64,000 nt of DNA from an uncultured Tenacibaculum sp. (GTDB lineage Bacteria > Bacteroidota > Bacteroidia > Flavobacteriales > Flavobacteriaceae): positions 248,001-312,000 of the forward strand of contig CANLMR010000002.1 in the NCBI GenBank assembly GCA_947492185.1. The letters are read 5' to 3'. The position numbers and the translations under genes were made by a program. Below the pieces are notes generated by a model. That model was not told where the DNA came from, made no database searches, and saw nothing but the letters and a program-made list of their open reading frames with translations. Shown in pieces: positions 51,333 to 58,195 of the stretch (the first letter of the stretch is position 1; every line of letters begins with the position of its first letter).

Positions 51333-51398
51333 ATGCATTCAAACAATAAGACAAATCAAATTTACATTCGCCGACGCCGCCCCGCGCGACGTAGCTAG
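51333..51398 (+). CDS. Arginine-rich leader peptide (21 residues)
   Basis: The ORF starts at the ATG four bases after the -7 box and encodes MHSNNKTNQ followed by IYIRRRRPARRS, then TAG. Six of the last nine residues are Arg. Their codons are CGC, CGA, CGC, CGC, CGA and CGT, with no AGA, although AGA dominates in neighbouring genes. Position, size and composition match leader peptides of amino-acid operons (as known for his, trp and leu), here with arginine directly in front of arginine biosynthesis genes. Ribosome stalling at the Arg codons when charged tRNA-Arg is low would alter folding of the RNA behind it. Inferred from sequence only. Confidence 0.75.
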   Translation: MHSNNKTNQIYIRRRRPARRS

Positions 51399-51400
51399 TC

Positions 51401-51416
51401 ATTCTTGCTCAAGAAT
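51401..51416 (+). promoter_or_regulatory. Inverted repeat just after the leader-peptide stop
   Basis: ATTCTTG-CT-CAAGAAT begins two bases after the TAG of the Arg-rich ORF. A ribosome waiting at the stop would cover it, whereas one stalled at the Arg codons would leave it free to fold. A DNA-binding role as an operator is the alternative. Confidence 0.5.
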
Positions 51417-51489
51417 CAAGTAATATTTGAACCATCTCATTAATCCTATTATGCATTTTACAACAACATTTTACATTTTACCTTTAGAA

Positions 51490-51507
51490 GTTATCACAAT
51501 TGATAAC
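51490..51507 (+). promoter_or_regulatory. Inverted repeat before the second leader ORF
   Basis: GTTATCA-CAAT-TGATAAC has perfect 7-base arms and lies 4 bases before the ATG of the second short ORF (51512), where it could affect that start. No U-tract follows. Confidence 0.45.
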
Positions 51508-51511
51508 CGAA

Positions 51512-51601
51512 ATGTTGTACGACGCTTTTTCCCGCGCCCGTAAGGGCAATTCTACTTTAAGAACTCAGGTGAGTCCGGTTCTCTCTCAAAAACACAATTA
51601 A
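51512..51601 (+). CDS. Second short leader ORF (29 residues)
   Basis: The ATG at 51512 opens a frame reading MLYDAFSRARKGNSTLRTQV and SPVLSQKHN, ending TAA at 51599-51601, 28 bases before the GNAT gene. Two of its three Arg codons are CGN (CGC, CGT). It repeats the CGACGC and CCCGCGC strings of the first leader ORF. It might be a second translated leader controlling access to the arg genes, or only RNA structure that is open by chance. No family recognised. Confidence 0.35.
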   Translation: MLYDAFSRARKGNSTLRTQVSPVLSQKHN

Positions 51602-51629
51602 GACAAACAAAACAATAAAACATCAAATA

Positions 51630-52250
51630 ATGGATATCATTATTGCAGATATATCACATAGTATTTACGCACAAGAAATTTGTGTAACTATAGAAAATGC
51701 CGCTAAAATTAGAGGTACTGGTATTGCAAAAAGAAAACCTGAATATATCATTTCAAAAATGCAAGAAGGCAACGCTGTAATTGCATTAGATGGTAATCAG
51801 TTTGCTGGATTTTGTTATATCGAATCTTGGAGTCATGGAAAATTTGTTGCTAACTCTGGTTTGATTGTACACCCTAATTATAGAGGTCATGGTTTATCAA
51901 AAAAAATCAAACAAAAGATTTTTGATCATTCTAGAATGAAATTCCCAGAAGCAAAAATATTTAGTATTACTACAGGATTAGCTGTGATGAAACTAAATAG
52001 CAATTTAGGTTATAAACCCGTTACGTTCTCTGAACTTACAACAGATGAAACCTTTTGGAATGGATGCAAAACCTGCGTGAATTATGATGTTTTACAAAGA
52101 ACAAATCAAAAAATGTGTTTATGTACTGGTATGTTATATGATCCAGTTACTGATAGTAGTAATCAACCTAAAAAGAAAATTAAAGAAAAAACATTTACTA
52201 GGCTGAAAAGCATAAAACAACATTTATTCTTAAAAAAAGAGAAAAAATGA
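51630..52250 (+). CDS. GNAT acetyltransferase, probable N-acyl-glutamate synthase of the arginine pathway
   Basis: This 206-residue protein has a GNAT domain (about 1-135) with the acyl-CoA motif 'VHPNYRGHGLSKKIKQ' (Q/RxxGxG-type loop) near residues 80-95. After the domain comes a cysteine set, C146-xx-C149 and C163-x-C165, that looks metal-binding, then a basic tail. As first gene of an arginine operon without a recognisable argA or argJ, it is the best candidate for the first acylation of glutamate. Whether acetyl or succinyl is used is unclear. It overlaps argG by ATGA. Confidence 0.8.
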   Translation: MDIIIADISHSIYAQEICVTIENAAKIRGTGIAKRKPEYIISKMQEGNAVIALDGNQFAGFCYIESWSHGKFVANSGLIVHPNYRGHGLSKKIKQKIFDHSRMKFPEAKIFSITTGLAVMKLNSNLGYKPVTFSELTTDETFWNGCKTCVNYDVLQRTNQKMCLCTGMLYDPVTDSSNQPKKKIKEKTFTRLKSIKQHLFLKKEKK

Positions 52251-53434
52251 AAAAATTAGTATTAGCATACAGTGGAGGATTAGATACCTCATACTGCGCT
52301 GTTCATTTATCAAAAGATAAAAATTTTGAAGTGCATGCCGTTAGTGTAAATACAGGAGGATTTACGCAAAATGAAATACAAAATATAGAAAACAAAGCTT
52401 ATGAATTAGGTGTAAAAACCTATAAAAACATCAATGCTATTGATAATTACTACGAAAAAGTAATTAAATATTTAATCTTTGGCAATGTTCTTAAGAACAA
52501 CACATATCCTTTATCTGTAAGTGCAGAAAGAATTATTCAGGCAATTGAAATTATCAATTATGCAAAAAGCATTGGAGCTGAATATATTGCTCATGGAAGT
52601 ACTGGTGCGGGAAATGATCAAGTCAGATTCGATTTAATTTTCAATACGCTTGCTCCAGAAATTGAAATCATTACACCAATTAGAGATCAAAAATTAAGTA
52701 GGCAAGCAGAAATTGAATACTTAAAAAACCATGGTGTTGATATGAAATGGGAAAAAGCAAAATATTCTATTAATAAAGGATTATGGGGAACCAGTGTTGG
52801 CGGAGATGAAACCTTAACCTCTCACCTACCTTTACCAAACGAAGCTTTTCCATCTCAACTTGAAACTAAATCTGAACAATCCATTTCAATTACGTTTAAA
52901 AATGGAAAGCCAATTGCTTTAAATAATGAAGAAGATAATCCATCAATAATTATTGAAAAATTAAATGATCTGGCTTCTAAATTCGCAATTGGTAGAGATA
53001 TTCATGTTGGTGATACCATTCTTGGAATAAAAGGAAGAGTTGGTTTCGAAGCTCCTGGAGCATTAGTACTTATAAAAGCACATCATTTATTAGAAAAACA
53101 CGTACTAACAAAATGGCAATTACAGCATAAGGATTATATCGCAAATTGGTATGGAACTCACCTTCATGAAGGATTATACTTAGATCCTGTTATGAGAGAT
53201 TTTGAAGCCCTATTAAGTAGTAGCCAAAAACACGTTACAGGTGAAGTATTTATTTCCTTAAAACCATATCATTTCTCTCTAGACGGAATTACTTCTCAAA
53301 ACGATTTATTACAATCGAAATTCGGAAGTTATGGTGAAATGAATAACGCTTGGACTGCTGAAGATGCAAAAGGATTCATAAACATCTATGGAAATCAAAC
53401 TAAAATCTTTCAAAATACTATAAATCATGATTAA
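52247..53434 (+). CDS. argG: Argininosuccinate synthase
   Basis: This 395-residue cytoplasmic enzyme joins citrulline and aspartate with ATP. The N-terminal ATP loop is 'KLVLAYSGGLDTSYCAVHL' (SGGLDTS, residues 9-15). Other motifs are 'EYIAHGSTGAGNDQVRFD', 'EKAKYSINKGLWGTSVGG' and 'GRVGFEAPGALVLIKAHHLLEKHVL'. The length fits the shorter argG type. It is the second gene of the operon, overlapping the GNAT gene by 4 bases and argC by 8, so translation is coupled through this part of the cluster. Confidence 0.96.
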   Translation: MKKLVLAYSGGLDTSYCAVHLSKDKNFEVHAVSVNTGGFTQNEIQNIENKAYELGVKTYKNINAIDNYYEKVIKYLIFGNVLKNNTYPLSVSAERIIQAIEIINYAKSIGAEYIAHGSTGAGNDQVRFDLIFNTLAPEIEIITPIRDQKLSRQAEIEYLKNHGVDMKWEKAKYSINKGLWGTSVGGDETLTSHLPLPNEAFPSQLETKSEQSISITFKNGKPIALNNEEDNPSIIIEKLNDLASKFAIGRDIHVGDTILGIKGRVGFEAPGALVLIKAHHLLEKHVLTKWQLQHKDYIANWYGTHLHEGLYLDPVMRDFEALLSSSQKHVTGEVFISLKPYHFSLDGITSQNDLLQSKFGSYGEMNNAWTAEDAKGFINIYGNQTKIFQNTINHD

Positions 53435-54404
53435 AGCTGGAATTATTGGTGGTGCTGGTTATACAGCTGGAGAATTAATAAGGTTGTTAGTACATCACAA
53501 AGAGGTAGAGATAGATTTTGTTTTTAGTACTTCTAATGCTGGAAATAAAATTAGCCACATTCATCAAGATTTAGTTGGAACTACTGATCAAAAGTTCACT
53601 GATTCTGTTAAAACCAATGTAGACTTAGTTTTCTTGTGTTTAGGACATGGGAATTCTGGGAAGTTCTTGTCACAACATAAATTTTCAAAAAACACCAAAA
53701 TCATTGATTTGAGTAACGAATTCAGATTGGTAAATGACTCGGTATTTCAAGGAAATTCATATATCTATGGTTTACCAGAAATTCATAAACCTGAAATTAA
53801 AAAAGCTAATTATATCGCGAATCCAGGTTGTTTTGCCACTGCAATTCAACTCGCTATCATTCCATTAGCTCATCACAAATTAATTAAAACGGATGTTCAT
53901 GTGAATGCCGTTACAGGTGCGACTGGCGCTGGAACAAGTTTATCTAAAACCACACATTATACTTGGAGAGATAATAATTTTTCGTATTACAAACCTTTTG
54001 CACATCAGCATTTAGGTGAGATTTATCAAACTATTGAGCATCTTAATGGAAACATTGAAAACAAGGTACATTTCTTACCAAATAGAGGTAACTTTTCAAG
54101 AGGGATTTTTGCTACAGTATACACCAAGTTTGATGATTCTTTAGATAAAGCATTTGAATTGTACAAAGACTTTTATAAAGACGCTGCATTTACTTTTGTT
54201 AGTGATAACTTTCTTCATCTAAAACAAGTTGTAAATACCAATAAATGTTTACTTCATTTACACAAACATGAAGATCAATTATTAATTACTAGTTGTATTG
54301 ACAATTTATTGAAAGGAGCATCTGGACAAGCGATTCAAAACATGAATTTGATGTTTGGTTTTGAAGAATCAGAAGGATTACAACTAAAAGCTAACTTTTT
54401 CTAA
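53427..54404 (+). CDS. argC: N-acetyl-gamma-glutamyl-phosphate reductase
   Basis: This 325-residue NADPH-dependent enzyme reduces the acyl-glutamyl phosphate to the semialdehyde. The Rossmann motif is 'IIGGAGYTAGELIRLLVHH' at the N-terminus, the catalytic cysteine sits in 'ANPGCFATAIQLAI' near residue 135, and 'GATGAGTSLS' and 'HRHLGEI-like' 'HQHLGEIYQTIEH' are the substrate-side motifs. In this operon the true substrate may be the succinyl form. It overlaps the end of argG and precedes a proC-like gene by 11 bases. Confidence 0.95.
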   Translation: MIKAGIIGGAGYTAGELIRLLVHHKEVEIDFVFSTSNAGNKISHIHQDLVGTTDQKFTDSVKTNVDLVFLCLGHGNSGKFLSQHKFSKNTKIIDLSNEFRLVNDSVFQGNSYIYGLPEIHKPEIKKANYIANPGCFATAIQLAIIPLAHHKLIKTDVHVNAVTGATGAGTSLSKTTHYTWRDNNFSYYKPFAHQHLGEIYQTIEHLNGNIENKVHFLPNRGNFSRGIFATVYTKFDDSLDKAFELYKDFYKDAAFTFVSDNFLHLKQVVNTNKCLLHLHKHEDQLLITSCIDNLLKGASGQAIQNMNLMFGFEESEGLQLKANFF

Positions 54405-54415
54405 ACTATCGAATT

Positions 54416-55216
54416 ATGAAAATAGCAATCATAGGAACAGGAAATTTAGGAAAATCAATAGCGAAAGGTTTAATCATTAATAATGCTATTACTACCCTAT
54501 ATCTAACTAAAAGGAATCTTCAAGAAATCGAAGAATTCAATGGATATGGAAATGTAACAGTAACAGCCGATAATTTGGAAGCAGTTCAAAATTCTGATAT
54601 CTTAATCTTTGCCGTTCAACCAAAACACTTTGAAAGTATTTTAAACAGTATAAAAGATTCACTAACCGATAAACATGTTATTATTTCTACAATTACTGGA
54701 TTTTCAATTGAAAAGATTGAAGCGATTGTAGGTCAAGATCATCATATCATTAGGGCTATGCCAAATACAGCAATAGCCGTTGGGAAATCAATGACCTGTT
54801 TATGCGCAAATACAAAAGGAAACGACCGTATTGAATTGGCCAAAGCCATTTTTAACAGACTCGGGAATTCAATGGCAATCTCAGAAAACTTAATGCAATC
54901 GGCAACAGTTGTTTGTGCAAGCGGAATAGCTTTTTGGATGCGTTTGATAAGAGCTACAACACAAGCCGCAATCCAATTAGGTTTTGATGCGAAAGAAGCA
55001 CAAGAATTGGCAATGTTTACAAGTGAAGGCGCGGCTAATTTATTAATACAATCTGGAAATCATCCAGAACAGGAAATAGATAGAGTTACCACTCCGAAAG
55101 GATGTACAATTGAAGGATTAAATGAAATGGAACATAAAGGTTTAAGTTCCTCTTTAATTCAAGGAATGGTAGCCTCATACAATAAAATTAACACGATTAA
55201 AAAAGAACAAATATGA
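54416..55216 (+). CDS. proC: Pyrroline-5-carboxylate reductase
   Basis: This 266-residue ProC-family protein reduces pyrroline-5-carboxylate to proline. It has the dinucleotide motif 'IAIIGTGNLGKSIAKGL' at the N-terminus, 'DILIFAVQPKHFESIL' and 'RAMPNTAIAVGKSMTCLC'. The C-terminal dimer domain contains 'TTPKGCTIEGLNEMEHKGL'. Its place between argC and argD, with an ATGA overlap to argD, ties proline formation to the arginine genes, since the two routes share glutamate semialdehyde chemistry. A specialised role in the arginine route cannot be excluded. Confidence 0.93.
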   Translation: MKIAIIGTGNLGKSIAKGLIINNAITTLYLTKRNLQEIEEFNGYGNVTVTADNLEAVQNSDILIFAVQPKHFESILNSIKDSLTDKHVIISTITGFSIEKIEAIVGQDHHIIRAMPNTAIAVGKSMTCLCANTKGNDRIELAKAIFNRLGNSMAISENLMQSATVVCASGIAFWMRLIRATTQAAIQLGFDAKEAQELAMFTSEGAANLLIQSGNHPEQEIDRVTTPKGCTIEGLNEMEHKGLSSSLIQGMVASYNKINTIKKEQI

Positions 55217-56367
55217 GTTTATTTAATGTATACCCATTATTCGATATTACACCTGTAAAAGCTAAAGATGTTTACGTGTACGATGAAAACGGAACACAAT
55301 ATTTAGACTTATATGGTGGACATGCTGTTATTTCAATTGGTCATTCACATCCTACTTATGTTGAAAAGTTAACGAAACAATTATCAAATATTGGTTTTTA
55401 TAGTAATTCGATTCAAAACCCTTTACAACAGAAATTAGCTAATAAATTGACTACACTTTCTAATTGTGAATCGTACGAATTATTCTTGTGTAATTCTGGT
55501 GCTGAAGCAAACGAAAATGCAATTAAACTAGCTTCTTTTCATACAGAAAAACACAAAATAGTTGCTTTTAAAAATGCATTTCATGGTAGAACTTCTGCTG
55601 CTGTTGCCGCAACTGATAATGCAAAAATTGTGGCACCAGTAAATGCGCAACAAGCCGTAGAATTTATTGAATACGGAGATATAGCTTCTTTACATGATGT
55701 TTTGGCTAAAGGAGATGTTTGTGCCGTAATTACCGAAATCATTCAAGGTGTTGGTGGATTAGATGAAGCAACTACTAAATTCTATCAAACAGTAACAACT
55801 TTATGTAATACATATGGAAGTTTATTCATTGCAGATGAAGTTCAATCTGGATTTGGAAGAACTGGAGATTTCTTCGCTTTTCAAAAGCATGGAATTGAAC
55901 CAGACATTATTTCTATGGCTAAAGGAATGGGAAACGGATTTCCTGTTGGAGGAATACTTATTCATCCAAAAATTAAAGCTTCTTTTGGTTTGTTAGGAAC
56001 AACCTTCGGTGGAAACCATTTAGCATGTACTGCTGCTTTAAGTGTTATAGAAACCATAGAAAAGGAAAACTTATTAGAAAACGTAAAAGAGGTCTCGTCT
56101 TATTTCATAAGTAAGGCTCAACAAATATCAGAAATCAGAAACATAAAAGGTCGGGGTTTAATGCTTGGATTAGAGTTTGACTTTCCAATCGCAGAACTAC
56201 GGAAAGATTTGATTTTTAATCATCATATCTTCACTGGAAGCTCGAAAAACCCGAACCTACTACGTATTCTTCCTTCATTAACTGTCAAGAGAGAGCATGT
56301 AGATGTATTTATCAATGCATTAATAAAAGCATTGACAGATGTCACTTCTAATATACCCAAGAAGTAG
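55213..56367 (+). CDS. argD: Acetylornithine (or succinylornithine) aminotransferase
   Basis: This 384-residue class III PLP enzyme transaminates the acyl-glutamate semialdehyde. Motifs are 'YLDLYGGHAVISIGHSHPTYV', 'LCNSGAEANENAIKLA', 'KNAFHGRTSAAVAATDN', 'LFIADEVQSGFGRTG' and the PLP lysine in 'IISMAKGMGNGFPVGGIL'. The length is normal. It overlaps proC by 4 bases. A palindromic repeat lies between it and argF', the first real gap in the operon. Confidence 0.94.
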   Translation: MSLFNVYPLFDITPVKAKDVYVYDENGTQYLDLYGGHAVISIGHSHPTYVEKLTKQLSNIGFYSNSIQNPLQQKLANKLTTLSNCESYELFLCNSGAEANENAIKLASFHTEKHKIVAFKNAFHGRTSAAVAATDNAKIVAPVNAQQAVEFIEYGDIASLHDVLAKGDVCAVITEIIQGVGGLDEATTKFYQTVTTLCNTYGSLFIADEVQSGFGRTGDFFAFQKHGIEPDIISMAKGMGNGFPVGGILIHPKIKASFGLLGTTFGGNHLACTAALSVIETIEKENLLENVKEVSSYFISKAQQISEIRNIKGRGLMLGLEFDFPIAELRKDLIFNHHIFTGSSKNPNLLRILPSLTVKREHVDVFINALIKALTDVTSNIPKK

Positions 56368-56386
56368 ATATTTCTAAAGATTAACC

Positions 56387-56459
56387 GTCATTGCGAGGAG
56401 GCAACGACGAAGCAATCCTACTTTCGACTAGTAGATTGCTTCATTCCATTCGCAATGAC
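56387..56459. repeat. Palindromic intergenic repeat, GTCATTGCGAGG type
   Basis: Outer arms GTCATTGCGA (56387-56396) and TCGCAATGAC (56450-56459) enclose inner arms GAAGCAATC-CTAC (56409-56421) and GTAGATTGCTTC (56431-56442), giving one long hairpin. Repeats beginning GTCATTGCGAGG and containing GAAGCAATC are known as dispersed intergenic elements in many bacteria. It separates argD from argF' and may weaken or stabilise the transcript. Confidence 0.85.
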
Positions 56460-56481
56460 ACTAACTATTAATCATTTGGAC

Positions 56482-57417
56482 ATGAAAAAATATACTGATA
56501 TAAATGATATAACCAACATATCTCAAACTATAAACGAAGCAATTCAAATTAAAAAAACTCCTTTTAAACATAAAGGTTTGGGAGCTAATAAAACACTAGT
56601 AATGTTATTTTTCAATGCTAGTTTAAGAACTAGATTAAGCACTGAAAAAGCAGCTAAAAATCTTGGAATGGATGTAATGTGTTTGCAAATAAATAATTCT
56701 TGGAATTTAGAATTTGAAGACGGAACTATTATGAATCTTACAACTTCAGAACATATTAAGGAAGCTGCAAAGGTTATTGCTCAATATGCGGACATTATTG
56801 CTGTAAGAGCTTTTCCTACCTTAAAAAACAAAGATCAAGATTACGCAGAAACAATCATTACAAGCTTTACGAAGTATTCTGAGATTCCTGTAGTGAATTT
56901 AGAAAGTGCAACAGCTCATCCGTTACAAGCCTTAGCAGACGCAATTACTATTAATGAATTTGCTAAAGACAAGAAACCTAAAGTCGTTCTTTCTTGGGCT
57001 CCACATCCGAAAGCGTTACCACAATCTGTAGCAAATTCGTTTGTAAATATGATGCAACTATTACCTGTTGATTTTTCTATTACACATCCTGAAGGTTACG
57101 AGCTTCATTCAGGTATTACTAAAAATACAACCGTTAATTATAATCAAGAAGAAGCTTTAAAAGATGCTGATTTTGTGTATGTGAAAAATTGGAGTGCTTA
57201 TGGCGATTATGGTAAAATACTTACGCAAGATGACAATTGGATGATTACTCAAAAAAAACTGAATGATGCTAAGTTCATGCATTGTTTACCAGTTAGAAGA
57301 AATGTGGTTGTTGAGGATGCCGTTTTAGATTCAGAAAACTCAATAGTTATTAATCAGGCTAATAATAGAACCTACGCAGCACAAGTAGTTTTAAAAAACA
57401 TCCTTGAAAATTTATAA
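56482..57417 (+). CDS. argF': N-acyl-ornithine carbamoyltransferase (ArgF', acetyl or succinyl type)
   Basis: This 311-residue transcarbamylase acts on an N-acylated ornithine rather than free ornithine. Motifs: 'FFNASLRTRLSTEKAAKNLGM' (carbamoyl-phosphate site), 'ESATAHPLQALADAITI', 'VLSWAPHPKALPQSVANSF' and 'HCLPVRRNVVVEDAVLD'. These fit the Bacteroides SOTCase and Xanthomonas AOTCase group. The position that as I recall is Pro90 in the former and Glu92 in the latter is Ser89 here ('TTSEH'), so the acyl group is not obvious. I use the ATG at 56482; an earlier ATG (56455) lies inside the palindromic repeat. Confidence 0.92.
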   Translation: MKKYTDINDITNISQTINEAIQIKKTPFKHKGLGANKTLVMLFFNASLRTRLSTEKAAKNLGMDVMCLQINNSWNLEFEDGTIMNLTTSEHIKEAAKVIAQYADIIAVRAFPTLKNKDQDYAETIITSFTKYSEIPVVNLESATAHPLQALADAITINEFAKDKKPKVVLSWAPHPKALPQSVANSFVNMMQLLPVDFSITHPEGYELHSGITKNTTVNYNQEEALKDADFVYVKNWSAYGDYGKILTQDDNWMITQKKLNDAKFMHCLPVRRNVVVEDAVLDSENSIVINQANNRTYAAQVVLKNILENL

Positions 57418-57418
57418 T

Positions 57419-58195
57419 ATGAAGTCATTGAAAATTATAAAAATTGGTGGAAATATCATCAACAATGAAATTCTCTTGAATGAATTTTTGGATGACTTTG
57501 CGAAACTCGATTCACCAAAACTATTGGTTCATGGAGGAGGAAAATCAGCCTCAGAGCTTTCCATTAAAATGGGAATTGAACCTAAAATGATAAACGGTAG
57601 GCGGATTACAGATGACGAAACACTTGACATAATCACAATGGTTTATGGTGGAAAAATAAATAAAAACATCGTTGCTCAATTACAAGCAAGAAATTCAAAT
57701 TCCGTTGGTTTTTCGGGTGCTGATGGAAACAGTATTGTTGCGATTAAACGTCCAGTTAAAGATATTGACTATGGTTTTGCAGGTGATGTTACTCATGTAA
57801 ACACGCAAACAATTACTATTTTATTACAAAACGATATTTCACCTATTTTTTGTGCAATTACTCATAATCAACAAGGACAGTTATTAAATACGAATGCAGA
57901 CACCATTGCATCGGAATTGGCTATTACTCTATCCAAAGACTATAAAGTTTCTCTTTATTACTGCTTTGAGAAAAATGGAGTTTTAAAAAGTATTGAAGAT
58001 GATGATTCGGTTATCGAACACATTAACAATCAAAAATTTGAACAACTAAAAAAAGAAGGTATTATACATGACGGAATGTTACCAAAAATACACAATTGCT
58101 TACAATCCATACAAAAAGGAGTAGCAACTGTACACATTGGAAACAATAAAATGCCTTTTGAACAGGATATAAAATGTACAACATTTCAACAATAA
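57419..58195 (+). CDS. argB: Acetylglutamate kinase
   Basis: This 258-residue amino-acid kinase phosphorylates N-acyl-glutamate. Motifs are 'LKIIKIGGNIINNEILLNEF' (phosphate-binding glycines), 'KLLVHGGGKSASELSIKMG', 'RRITDDETLDIITMVYGGKINKNIV' and 'NTNADTIASELAITLS' near the C-terminal third. I start at the ATG at 57419, one base after the argF' stop; a TTG inside argF' is a less likely start. The stop overlaps the argE ATG as TAATG. Its size matches non-feedback-sensitive, shorter kinases, but sensitivity to arginine cannot be judged from length alone. Confidence 0.94.
   Translation: MKSLKIIKIGGNIINNEILLNEFLDDFAKLDSPKLLVHGGGKSASELSIKMGIEPKMINGRRITDDETLDIITMVYGGKINKNIVAQLQARNSNSVGFSGADGNSIVAIKRPVKDIDYGFAGDVTHVNTQTITILLQNDISPIFCAITHNQQGQLLNTNADTIASELAITLSKDYKVSLYYCFEKNGVLKSIEDDDSVIEHINNQKFEQLKKEGIIHDGMLPKIHNCLQSIQKGVATVHIGNNKMPFEQDIKCTTFQQ

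Larger units (their letters stand above)
51329..51629 (+). promoter_or_regulatory. Long leader of the arginine operon, candidate arginine attenuator
   Basis: About 300 bases lie between the promoter and the first arg gene; this is the only gap above 300 bases in the window. It holds an Arg-rich leader ORF (51333-51398), an inverted repeat just after its stop (51401-51416), a second repeat (51490-51507) and a second short ORF (51512-51601) with a GCCC-GTAA-GGGC hairpin (51536-51547). Two GC-rich patches stand out from the AT-rich surroundings and share CGACGC and CCCGCGC. A distant pairing of 51386-51393 with 51518-51525 (seven pairs, one mismatch) is possible. I do not see a classic terminator, only T5 at 51526-51530. 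Confidence 0.65.

Noticed and set aside
51569..51582. GTGAGTCCGGTTCT as part of a group II intron domain V
   Set aside because: The conserved catalytic AGC triad and bulge of domain V are missing, and there is no intron-encoded protein or second intron domain nearby.
51360..51600. GC-rich island as a tRNA, rRNA fragment or foreign insertion
   Set aside because: No cloverleaf or rRNA-like string is present, and the GC-rich part is explained by CGN arginine codons of the leader ORF in front of the arg genes.
56455..56481. ATG at 56455 as the argF' start
   Set aside because: It lies inside the arm of a mobile palindromic repeat; the ATG at 56482 gives the family N-terminus MKKYTDIND.
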